Shown: one piece after another, positions 7,136-12,941 of the stretch | Layout: each line of letters begins with the position of its first letter | Position numbering within the stretch: position 1 is the first letter of the stretch | Source of the DNA: JAUSIF01 sp964620215 | GTDB taxonomy: Bacteria; Pseudomonadota; Alphaproteobacteria; Rhizobiales; Xanthobacteraceae | Assembly: GCA_964620215.1 (NCBI GenBank) | Contig: CAZUJE010000079.1 | Coordinates: 1 to 13,567 of the forward strand | Reading direction: 5' to 3' | Length of the DNA: 13,567 bases | Position numbers and translations under genes: made by a program | The notes under the pieces: model-generated | Told to the model about the DNA's origin: nothing | The model's input: the letters and a program-made list of their open reading frames with translations, nothing else | Databases searched by the model: none

Positions 7136-8437
7136 ATGATTCCGCGTTATTCCCGCCCCGAAGCCGTCGCGATCTGGTCGCCCGAAACGCGCTATAAAAT
7201 CTGGTTCGAGATCGAGGCGCATGCTTCCGACGCCATGGCCGAACTCGGCGTGATCCCGAAGGAAGCCGCCAGGAAAATCTGGGACAAGGGCCGGGACGCG
7301 AAATTCGACATCGCGCGCATCGACGAAATCGAGCGCGAAGTGCGCCACGACGTCATCGCGTTCCTGACCCATCTCGCCGAGATCGTCGGGCCGGAGGCGC
7401 GCTTCGTGCATCTCGGCATGACCTCGTCGGACGTGCTCGACACCACCTTCGCCGTGCAGCTCGCCCGCTCCAGCGATTTGCTGCTCGCCGACATCGACAA
7501 GCTCCTCGCCGCCCTGAAGAAGCGCGCGCTGGAGCATAAAAATACGGTATGCGTCGGCCGCTCGCACGGCATCCATGCGGAGCCGACGACTTTTGGATTG
7601 AAACTCGCGGAAGCCTACGCGGAATTTTCGCGCGGCCGCGAGCGGCTGGTCGCCGCGAGAAAGGAAATTGCCACCTGCGCGATTTCGGGCGCGGTCGGCA
7701 CCTTCGCCCATGTGGACCCGCGCGTGCAGGCCCATGTCGCGAAGAAAATGGGACTCGCGGAAGAACCCATTTCAACACAGGTAATCCCGCGCGACCGCCA
7801 CGCCATGTTTTTCGCCACCCTCGGCGTCATCGCCTCTTCGATCGAACGGCTCTCCACTGAAATCCGGCATCTGCAAAGAACCGAGGTGCGCGAGGCGGAG
7901 GAATATTTCTCGCCGGGCCAGAAGGGCTCCTCGGCGATGCCGCACAAGCGCAATCCGGTGCTGACGGAAAACCTCACCGGCCTCGCCCGCCTCGTCCTCG
8001 CTTTCGTTATTCCGGCCATGGAAAACGTGGCGCTCTGGCACGAACGCGACATCTCGCATTCTTCGGTCGAGCGCAATATCGGCCCCGACGCCACGGTGAC
8101 GATGGACTTCGCGCTTAACCGGCTCGCCGATGTCGTGGACAAGCTGCTCGTCTATCCGGAAAACATGAAGAAGAATCTCGACCAGCTCGGCGGACTTGTG
8201 TTCTCCGAAGACGTCCTGCTTGGCCTCACGAAAGCCGGCATGGCGCGCGAGGAAGCCTATCGTGTCGTTCAGCGGAACGCGATGAAGGTCTGGGAGACAA
8301 AGACCGATTACAAGACGCTGCTCGCCGCCGACCCGGATGTGGCGAAGCTGATGAGCAAGGCCGATATCGAAGTCTGCTTCGACATCAAGCATCACCTCGC
8401 CAACGTGGACACGATCTTCAAGCGGGTGTTTGGCTAA
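7136..8437 (+). CDS. purB: Adenylosuccinate lyase
   Basis: This 433-aa cytoplasmic enzyme of the fumarase/aspartase superfamily acts twice in purine synthesis: it splits SAICAR to AICAR plus fumarate, and adenylosuccinate to AMP plus fumarate. Diagnostic segments are M-T-S-S-D-V-L-D-T at 95-103, G-R-S-H-G-I-H-A-E-P-T at 141-151 (general acid/base histidine region), and the superfamily signature G-S-S-A-M-P-H-K-R-N-P at 264-274, which carries the catalytic serine loop. The length matches the shorter bacterial PurB type (about 430-435 aa). The ATG at 7136 has a strong Shine-Dalgarno (AAGGAG, 7125-7130). It lies 69 bp after the secreted-protein gene and is about 2.8 kb from purC, whose product it converts, in the same orientation. 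Confidence 0.97.
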   Translation: MIPRYSRPEAVAIWSPETRYKIWFEIEAHASDAMAELGVIPKEAARKIWDKGRDAKFDIARIDEIEREVRHDVIAFLTHLAEIVGPEARFVHLGMTSSDVLDTTFAVQLARSSDLLLADIDKLLAALKKRALEHKNTVCVGRSHGIHAEPTTFGLKLAEAYAEFSRGRERLVAARKEIATCAISGAVGTFAHVDPRVQAHVAKKMGLAEEPISTQVIPRDRHAMFFATLGVIASSIERLSTEIRHLQRTEVREAEEYFSPGQKGSSAMPHKRNPVLTENLTGLARLVLAFVIPAMENVALWHERDISHSSVERNIGPDATVTMDFALNRLADVVDKLLVYPENMKKNLDQLGGLVFSEDVLLGLTKAGMAREEAYRVVQRNAMKVWETKTDYKTLLAADPDVAKLMSKADIEVCFDIKHHLANVDTIFKRVFG

Positions 8438-8469
8438 CCGAAATCAATCCGTAACTTCTCTCACCGCGC

Positions 8470-9738
8470 TTATTTAGCCTTTTCTCCGTCGCCGCTCTTT
8501 TGCTGTTGCTGCTGCGGCGCTTGCTGTTGCCGCTGTTGCTGCGGTTGCGGACGTGGCTGCGATTGCTGCTGCTGGCGCTGCTGGATTTGCTGCTGTTGCT
8601 GCTGCTGAATCTGTTGCCGCTGTTGCTGTTGCTGCTGCTGGTTCTGTTGCCTCTGCTGCTGTTGCTGCTGGATTTGCTGCTGACGCTGTTGCCGGTTCTG
8701 CTGCTCCTGCTGATTGCGTTGCTGATTCTGCTGCTGAATCTGCTGGCGCTGCTCCTGCCGCTGCTGCTGGAACTGCTTCTGCTGCTGCTCGCGCTGCTTC
8801 ATCTGTTTCTGAATTTGCTGCTGGCGTCCCTGCTTCTGCTCAAGCTGCTGCTTGGCCTTGTCCTGCCGTTCGCGGTTTTGCTGCTCGGCCTTTGCCTTGC
8901 GCTCCGCATCCGCTTTCTCACGCTCGATGGTCAGCTTCTCCGCTTTGGTGCGGCGCTCTTCCAGCTCGCGCTGCTGCTGCGAGCCAAGCTCCTTGCTCTT
9001 GTCCTGGTCTTTACCCTTGCCGTCCTTGTCACGGTCGCGATCCTTGTCCTTAACGCGGTCGGAATCCTTGTCGCGGCCGTCCTTGATGCGATCCTTCACC
9101 GCTTGCGAAGTGTTCGCCGCGTGCTTGTCGGTGCGGGACTCCGCGCGCTTGTGCCTGTTGGCGCGGGATTCCGCGACGGTGTGATTGTCCGCCCGCGATT
9201 CCGCGGTGTTGTGCCCGCCGACATTGCGCGAGATCGCATCGCTGTGGCCCTGCGCGCGCGTCTCATTGCGATTGTGCCGGTTGCGCGATTCCGCGCGGGT
9301 ATGGCGCTGGTCGCGGGATTCCGCGCGGCTGTGGCGCGATGCACGCGACTCACCGCGGCCGTGGTAATCGCCATAATAGAAGAACGAGTAGCCCGGCCCG
9401 TAAATATAGCCGTTGTAATATTCGTAATCCGGATAAAGCTCGACGTAGGGCACTGCCTGGCCCTGCTGGAAAAAGATCAGCGGCCGGGCGATGAAGCCTT
9501 CAATCTCGTCCGGATCGCCGACGACGCGCGCGAGGCACCAGCCTTCGTTGCAGTTGGAAACATCAAGTTCGGTGCCGGCCGGCAGCACGGTGATGACGGG
9601 AAAATCCGTGCCCGGTCCCCAGCGGAAATTCGAGTTCGTGTTCACCACCGCGGGTATCGCCAGCGCGCTCGCCGTCGCTGCGATCAAAAAACCTGCCGCG
9701 AACAGAAATTTCCTGCAAGAAAACATCTGAGAAAACAT
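8470..9738 (-). CDS. Secreted SH3-like protein with decapeptide repeats and a glutamine-rich tail
   Basis: This is a 422-aa protein of unknown function with a modular layout. Residues 1-27 are a signal peptide ending A-S-A-L-A. Residues 33-86 form a bacterial SH3-like domain (N-x-N-F-R-W-G-P-G-T, L-P-A-G-T, N-C-N-E-G-W-C) of the kind that binds cell-wall peptides. A Tyr/Gly-rich stretch follows at 98-127. Eight tandem copies of a ten-residue unit, R-x-x-x-H-x-x-A-E-S, occupy 132-211. Next come a Lys/Asp-rich stretch (212-251), a Glu/Lys/Ala-rich likely coiled coil (252-296), and a Gln-rich tail with 75 Gln in 112 residues (302-413). I chose the ATG at 9738 because GGGAG (9749-9753) lies 10 nt upstream and a candidate EcfG promoter sits just before it; an in-frame start at 9795 would place that promoter inside the gene. 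The cell envelope is the likely location. It converges on purB with a 32-bp gap and no clear terminator. Confidence 0.85.
   Translation of the reverse strand: MFSQMFSCRKFLFAAGFLIAATASALAIPAVVNTNSNFRWGPGTDFPVITVLPAGTELDVSNCNEGWCLARVVGDPDEIEGFIARPLIFFQQGQAVPYVELYPDYEYYNGYIYGPGYSFFYYGDYHGRGESRASRHSRAESRDQRHTRAESRNRHNRNETRAQGHSDAISRNVGGHNTAESRADNHTVAESRANRHKRAESRTDKHAANTSQAVKDRIKDGRDKDSDRVKDKDRDRDKDGKGKDQDKSKELGSQQQRELEERRTKAEKLTIEREKADAERKAKAEQQNRERQDKAKQQLEQKQGRQQQIQKQMKQREQQQKQFQQQRQEQRQQIQQQNQQRNQQEQQNRQQRQQQIQQQQQQRQQNQQQQQQQRQQIQQQQQQQIQQRQQQQSQPRPQPQQQRQQQAPQQQQQKSGDGEKAK
8500..8835 (-). repeat. Glutamine-rich low-complexity coding tract
   Basis: Seventy-five of 112 residues are Gln, in runs of two to seven broken mostly by Arg, Ile, Asn and Lys. 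CAG and CAA codons are mixed, so the tract is not a pure trinucleotide expansion and appears kept by selection on protein composition. On the plus strand it reads as CTG/TTG runs. Confidence 0.92.
9106..9345 (-). repeat. Coding tandem repeat, 30-bp period, eight units
   Basis: Eight units of about 30 bp encode R-x-x-x-H-x-x-A-E-S. The clearest units are R-A-S-R-H-S-R-A-E-S, R-D-Q-R-H-T-R-A-E-S, R-A-D-N-H-T-V-A-E-S and R-A-N-R-H-K-R-A-E-S. One unit is 9 residues and one is 11, so the total stays at exactly 80 residues. The A-E-S-R junction is the best conserved part (GATTCCGCGCG in the plus strand). Confidence 0.9.
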
Positions 9739-9779
9739 TTCAACCGCACTCCCAATGACCCGACAAGGGTCAACGCAGG

Positions 9780-9804
9780 AACGCGATCCTGTCACGGAAG
9801 TTCC
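9780..9804 (-). promoter_or_regulatory. Candidate sigma-EcfG (general stress response) promoter
   Basis: Read on the minus strand, GGAAC (9804-9800), a 16-nt spacer and CGTT (9783-9780) match the alphaproteobacterial EcfG consensus GGAAC-N16/17-CGTT exactly. Transcription would start near 9773, about 35 nt upstream of the ATG at 9738 of the SH3/Q-rich gene. This would place that gene under PhyR-NepR-EcfG control. I did not see another full match in the other intergenic gaps of this window. Confidence 0.65.
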
Positions 9805-9856
9805 GCAACGCTCACTTAAACTTCTGCAATCTAGATGAATGCGCGTTCAGTTGCGA

Positions 9857-10579
9857 TCACGCTTTCGCGCGCGTGAATATTTGTTCAGCCACGCCGCGCA
9901 ACATGCCCATGTCCGTGCCGATGCAAACGAATTTGAAACCGCGCCTGGCGTAGTCCGCCGCCTGCTCGCCGCTCGCGGCGAAGATCGCCGGAATTTTCCG
10001 GTGCTTCGCGCAAAGCGACAGCACTTTGTCGATCGCGGCACCGACCGCCGGATGTGACGGATTTGCTTCCTGCCCGTCCGACAGCGAAACCGAAAGGTCA
10101 TACGGCCCGATGAAAATGCCGTCGAGATGCGGCGTGGCAATGATCTTATCGATGTTTCCGAGCGCCACGCCGCTTTCCATCATCGCAAAGGCGAGAGAGA
10201 AATCATTACCCCCGCGCAGAAATTCTTCACGCGAAAGGCCGGAGATCGGCATCGCCGTGTGCGGCCCCCAGCTCCGCTCGCCCGCCGGCGGATATTTCGT
10301 GGCCGAGACAAGCTGTTTCGCATCGTCAGCCGTGTTCACCATCGGCATGATGATCGCCGCCGCGCCCGCGTCGAGCGCGCGGCTCGCCAGCGAGAAATCG
10401 TTGAACGGCACCCGCACCGCCATCGATAGGCCGCGTGCGGCTGCGACATTGGCGCAGTTCACCAGCGCGGCGTAATCGCAGAAGCCGTGCTGCACATCTA
10501 TGGTGACGGACTGAAATCCCGCGCGGGCGAATTCGTTGACGATGGCCGGATGCGCCACCGTCACCCAGGCGTTGAACAC
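9857..10579 (-). CDS. HpcH/HpaI-type class II aldolase (start uncertain)
   Basis: This metal-dependent pyruvate aldolase family cleaves or forms 2-keto-3-deoxy acids such as 4-hydroxy-2-oxoheptanedioate or 2-keto-3-deoxy-sugar acids. With the GTG at 10579 as residue 1, the expected residues are present: I-D-V-Q-H-G (H31), V-R-V-P (R56), P-P-A-G-E-R (R101), M-M-E-S (metal ligand E135) and F-I-G-P-Y-D-L-S (metal ligand D161). The chain is 240 aa; the family is usually 250-265 aa. The missing part appears to be present in frame upstream: S-L-A-A-R-L-R-A-G-E-A directly before the GTG matches the family's first helix. No ATG, GTG or TTG exists in that frame upstream, so the true start may be non-standard (ATT at 10627 would give 256 aa) or the gene may have lost its start. 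Most likely co-transcribed with the zeta-subunit gene, 53 bp upstream. The substrate is unknown. Confidence 0.82.
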   Translation of the reverse strand: MFNAWVTVAHPAIVNEFARAGFQSVTIDVQHGFCDYAALVNCANVAAARGLSMAVRVPFNDFSLASRALDAGAAAIIMPMVNTADDAKQLVSATKYPPAGERSWGPHTAMPISGLSREEFLRGGNDFSLAFAMMESGVALGNIDKIIATPHLDGIFIGPYDLSVSLSDGQEANPSHPAVGAAIDKVLSLCAKHRKIPAIFAASGEQAADYARRGFKFVCIGTDMGMLRGVAEQIFTRAKA

Positions 10580-10586
10580 CGCCTCC

Positions 10587-10602
10587 CCCGCCCTCAGGCG
10601 GG
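10587..10602 (-). promoter_or_regulatory. Small hairpin next to the aldolase GTG and its ribosome site
   Basis: On the minus strand CCCGCC-TGAG-GGCGGG forms a perfect 6-bp stem ending 7 nt before the GTG at 10579. The intervening GGAGGCG is the only Shine-Dalgarno-like sequence for that GTG. If translation starts further upstream the hairpin lies inside the coding region. It may also simply reflect GC-rich coding sequence. Confidence 0.3.
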
Positions 10603-10632
10603 CGGCGAGACTCTGGATGGAAGAAATTCCGC

Positions 10633-10959
10633 TCAGCGGCCGGCCTTGATGTCTTCGACCGCCTTCGCGAGCAGATCGTTCATCGCGACGCGGATGTCCT
10701 GGTCGCTGATCGACTTCAGCCCCTTCCCGTCGAGGTCGGCGCGCACCTTGCGGAATACGTCGTCCTCGCCCGCCTCTTCAAAATCCGCGAGCACGACCGA
10801 TTTCGCATAGGCATCGGCGTCGGCGCCGGTCATGCCCATCTTGTCGGCAGCCCACAGGCCAAGCTGCTTGTTGCGCTTGGCATAGGCCTTGAAGCGGAGT
10901 TCCTCGTCGTGCGCGAATTTCTTTTCGAAACCTTCCTCGCGCTTGTCGAACGTGGTCAT
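10633..10959 (-). CDS. F1Fo-ATPase inhibitor subunit zeta (DUF1476)
   Basis: This is a 108-aa soluble protein of the alphaproteobacterial DUF1476 family. In Paracoccus the homologue (zeta subunit) binds F1 and blocks rotation in the ATP-hydrolysis direction, replacing the roles of epsilon and mitochondrial IF1. The N-terminal inhibitory segment is well kept: M-T-T-F-D-K-R-E-x-x-F-E-K-K-F-A-H-D-E-E-L-R-F-K-A, then R-N-K-Q-L-G-L-W-A-A. The rest is a helical bundle with the segment D-F-E-E-A-G-E-D-D-V-F-R-K-V near the middle. The ATG at 10959 has GGAG nine nt upstream; the open frame further upstream lies in the intergenic region and lacks a ribosome site. It is divergent from purC and is followed by the aldolase gene on the same strand. 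Confidence 0.93.
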   Translation of the reverse strand: MTTFDKREEGFEKKFAHDEELRFKAYAKRNKQLGLWAADKMGMTGADADAYAKSVVLADFEEAGEDDVFRKVRADLDGKGLKSISDQDIRVAMNDLLAKAVEDIKAGR

Positions 10960-11260
10960 GGGCGGCGGCTCCAATCGGCTGAAAACATTGACATTTGCAT
11001 ATAGGCGGGAAGCTGCGGGATCAACAGCCCGGATGCCGCGCCGTCGAGCGAATTTAGCTAGAGCCCGGCGCGGCCAGCAAATAAGCCCGCGCCAAATCGC
11101 GCCATATTCACAGAGGTCGCATTGTAAGGCTTTGGGCGTTCGGCTAGGGTCTTTTTGGGCCATCCGAACTGTAAAACAGGAATTACCGCCCGGATAACTA
11201 CGGGTGGCCGCGCCGGAGTCTCTTAAGCCAATGGATTTTCTGAACCCCCGGTACATTCCC
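10960..11260. other. Divergent intergenic region between the zeta-subunit gene and purC
   Basis: I see no gene in this 301-bp stretch. It should carry both divergent promoters. For the zeta gene (minus strand) a weak candidate is TTGATC (11024-11019) with TATATG (11003-10998), a 15-nt spacer. For purC (plus strand) a candidate is TTGTAA (11122-11127), a 17-nt spacer, and TAGGGT (11145-11150). A 9-bp inverted repeat (GCCGCGCCG, 11035-11043, with CGGCGCGGC, 11066-11074) flanks a 22-nt AT-richer loop and could be an operator or an RNA hairpin; no T-run follows it. I see no purine riboswitch core or PurR-like box. Confidence 0.4.
11122..11150 (+). promoter_or_regulatory. Possible sigma-70-type promoter for the purCSQ cluster
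   Basis: TTGTAA (11122-11127) and TAGGGT (11145-11150) are separated by an ideal 17 nt. The -10 box is a weak match. Transcription would begin about 100 nt upstream of the chosen purC start. Confidence 0.25.
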
Positions 11261-12028
11261 ATGAGCCGCCGCCGCAAAATCTACGAGGGAAAGGCCAAGA
11301 TCCTTTACGAAGGACCGGAGCCCGCGACCCTCATCCAGCATTTCAAGGACGACGCCACCGCCTTCAACGCGAAGAAGCATGAAGTGCTGGACGGCAAGGG
11401 CGTGCTCAACAACCGTATTTCCGAGTTCATGTTCCAGAAGCTGAACGAGATCGGCGTGCCGACCCATTTCATCAAGCGCCTCAACATGCGCGAGCAGTTG
11501 ATCCGCGAGGTCGAGATCATCCCGATCGAGGTAGTGGTCCGGAACGTCGCTGCCGGCTCGCTCGCGACCCGCCTCGGCATCGAGGAAGGCACGCAGTTGC
11601 CGCGTTCGATCATCGAATTTTACTACAAGAACGACCAGCTCAACGACCCGATGGTGTCCGAAGAGCACATCACGGCGTTCGGCTGGGCGACCACCCAGGA
11701 AATCGACGACATCATCGCGCTGGCGATTCGCGTGAACGATTTCCTCACCGGCCTGTTCCTCGGCGTCGGCATCCGTCTCGTCGATTTCAAGATGGAATGC
11801 GGCCGCCTGTTCGAGAACGACATGATGCGCGTGGTCGTGGCCAATGAAATCAGCCCCGACAGCTGCCGCCTCTGGGACATGAAGACCAACGAGAAGCTCG
11901 ACAAGGACCGCTTCCGCCGTGATCTCGGCGGCCTCATCGAGGCCTATACCGAAGTCGCCAAGCGCCTCGGCATCATGGCCGAGAACGATCCGGTCGCCGG
12001 CACCGGCCCAGTCCTCGTCAAAAGCTGA
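11261..12028 (+). CDS. purC: Phosphoribosylaminoimidazole-succinocarboxamide synthase (SAICAR synthetase)
   Basis: PurC joins CAIR and aspartate with ATP to make SAICAR, the substrate of PurB (encoded at 7136-8437). From the ATG at 11261 it is 255 aa, the usual bacterial length, and begins M-S-R-R-R-K-I-Y-E-G-K-A-K, the family N-terminus. The first signature V-V-V-R-N-V-A-A-G-S is at 91-100 and the second, L-V-D-F-K-M-E-C-G, is in the C-terminal third (Cys where many PurC proteins have Phe). No Shine-Dalgarno precedes 11261. An in-frame ATG at 11231 would add ten residues (M-D-F-L-N-P-R-Y-I-P) and has GGAG at 11215-11218, 12 nt upstream, so the longer form is a real alternative. Expected to be cytoplasmic and the first gene of the purine cluster here. 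Confidence 0.96.
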   Translation: MSRRRKIYEGKAKILYEGPEPATLIQHFKDDATAFNAKKHEVLDGKGVLNNRISEFMFQKLNEIGVPTHFIKRLNMREQLIREVEIIPIEVVVRNVAAGSLATRLGIEEGTQLPRSIIEFYYKNDQLNDPMVSEEHITAFGWATTQEIDDIIALAIRVNDFLTGLFLGVGIRLVDFKMECGRLFENDMMRVVVANEISPDSCRLWDMKTNEKLDKDRFRRDLGGLIEAYTEVAKRLGIMAENDPVAGTGPVLVKS

Positions 12029-12058
12029 ATCGGCCTTATTTCCTGTCTGGAAAACTCC

Positions 12059-12136
12059 CCGCGCGGCGATCCGCGCGGTTGAGAGGCCTATGGCCGGGTG
12101 CTACGAAATTTCAGGGTCTTCGCGGGATTCTCCCGC
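12059..12136 (+). promoter_or_regulatory. Cluster of three short hairpins between purC and purS
   Basis: The 133-bp gap holds CCGCGCGG-CGAT-CCGCGCGG (12059-12078), GGCC-TAT-GGCC (12086-12096) and GCGGGA-TTC-TCCCGC (12122-12136). None is followed by a T-run, so they are not classic terminators. They could set the relative level of purC and purSQ by RNA processing or partial termination, or hide the weak purS ribosome site. Confidence 0.35.
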
Positions 12137-12161
12137 CGCCCCCTGATCCGGTCAAAAGCCG

Positions 12162-12404
12162 ATGAAAGCCCGCGTCACCGTCACCCTGAAAACCGGCGTA
12201 CTCGATCCGCAAGGCAAGGCGATCGAGGGCGCGCTGAAATCGCTCGGCGTCGCCGGCGTGGAAAGCGTGCGGCAGGGCAAGGTGTTCGATGTGGAGCTTT
12301 CCACCAGGGACAAGGCCGCCGCCGAAGCCGCATTGAAAAACGCCTGCGAGAAATTACTTGCCAATACGGTGATCGAGAATTTCCGCGTCGAGGTGATCGG
12401 ATGA
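12162..12404 (+). CDS. purS: FGAM synthase subunit PurS
   Basis: This 80-aa protein bridges PurQ and the small form of PurL in the three-part phosphoribosylformylglycinamidine synthase, which makes FGAM from FGAR, glutamine and ATP. The whole small fold is visible: first strand K-A-R-V-T-V-T-L-K-T-G-V-L-D-P-Q-G-K-A-I, the helix A-L-K-S-L-G-V, the second strand V-R-Q-G-K-V-F-D-V-E-L, and the last helix and strand ending N-T-V-I-E-N-F-R-V-E. Its presence implies a short PurL encoded beyond the window. The ATG at 12162 has no clear Shine-Dalgarno. The stop overlaps the next start as ATGA. Confidence 0.96.
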   Translation: MKARVTVTLKTGVLDPQGKAIEGALKSLGVAGVESVRQGKVFDVELSTRDKAAAEAALKNACEKLLANTVIENFRVEVIG

Positions 12405-12928
12405 TTTTCGCAAGAGCCGTAGTTCTTGCGCTTCTGCTGACTGCGGGAGGGTTTATTCCCGGGACCGGCTTTGCTCAATCGCAAAAGTCTTCGATCCCTT
12501 GGAAAGAACCTTCTCCGCCGTTCGATATGTCGAAGTGGAACTCCCGTGTAGTCGATGGCGCGCATTACTTCGAATGTAAGTCTCCCGCGTGTTCGCCACC
12601 GGGGCTGGCTTCGTACCGATTTGAACCTGTGAGCGGGGCGATTAGAAAAGCCTTCGATAAGGAGGTCGCCCGCTGGATCGGGAGTCCGGGGGATAAGGAA
12701 CTACTGCGTGGAAAGCAGATGCAGGTTTTTGCCACCCTGATGACGCCGGAATTTTTCAGTATCCATGCTATCTGGCGTCAATCAACGCCAGAGCGGACTT
12801 ATTATGGAGCGACCCGTATTGTGTTCAAAGCTGCGCACAGGGCGCAAGTTTTTGTAACATCAGACGACCTCGATGCGGCGACAGCAAATGAAGCAATCTT
12901 AAGTCGATCGCTCGAACTGGTGCAATGA
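12401..12928 (+). CDS. Small secreted protein of unknown function inserted between purS and purQ
   Basis: I do not recognise this 175-aa protein. Residues 1-26 form a clear signal peptide (M-I-F-A-R, a hydrophobic stretch, then G-F-A-Q), so the product is probably periplasmic. The mature part begins with a Pro/Ser-rich stretch, has two close cysteines (C59 and C64, C-x4-C) that could form a disulfide, and then a mixed domain with a basic middle. No membrane anchor or enzyme motif is visible. The start is well supported: AGGTG (12391-12395) inside purS lies 5 nt before the ATG, which overlaps the purS stop as ATGA. The open frame extends upstream to 12098 but that part is out-of-frame purS. 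By hand count 12421-12900 is 257 G+C of 480 (54%), against 62% for most of purS (12181-12360), which suggests separate ancestry. A secreted protein has no obvious role in cytoplasmic purine synthesis; purQ follows after 13 bp. Confidence 0.82.
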   Translation: MIFARAVVLALLLTAGGFIPGTGFAQSQKSSIPWKEPSPPFDMSKWNSRVVDGAHYFECKSPACSPPGLASYRFEPVSGAIRKAFDKEVARWIGSPGDKELLRGKQMQVFATLMTPEFFSIHAIWRQSTPERTYYGATRIVFKAAHRAQVFVTSDDLDAATANEAILSRSLELVQ

Positions 12929-12941
12929 TTGGATATTGCGA

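Noticed and set aside
9106..9345. About 30-bp periodic repeats that superficially resemble a CRISPR array
   Set aside because: The repeats are contiguous with no unique spacers, lie within one open frame, and conservation follows codon positions of a decapeptide.
9795..9805. Short palindrome CGGAA-G-TTCCG upstream of the Q-rich gene as an operator
   Set aside because: Its arms are only 5 bp and it overlaps the GGAAC element of the EcfG-type promoter, which explains the bases better.
8500..9819. A 439-codon plus-strand open frame, very Leu-rich at its start, across the whole Q-rich gene
   Set aside because: It is the mirror image of CAG/CAA and other biased codons on the minus strand. The sense frame has a signal peptide, an SH3 domain, a ribosome site and a promoter; the antisense frame has none of these.
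11204..11230. GTG at 11204 as the purC start
   Set aside because: It adds residues unlike the family and has no ribosome site; 11261 or possibly 11231 is better.
10960..11277. N-terminal extension of the zeta-subunit frame
   Set aside because: The M-T-T-F-D start is the known family N-terminus and has GGAG upstream; the extension has no support.
12098..12400. Upstream extension of the secreted-protein frame through purS
   Set aside because: The signal peptide and ribosome site fix the start at 12401; the upstream part is Arg-rich out-of-frame purS sequence.
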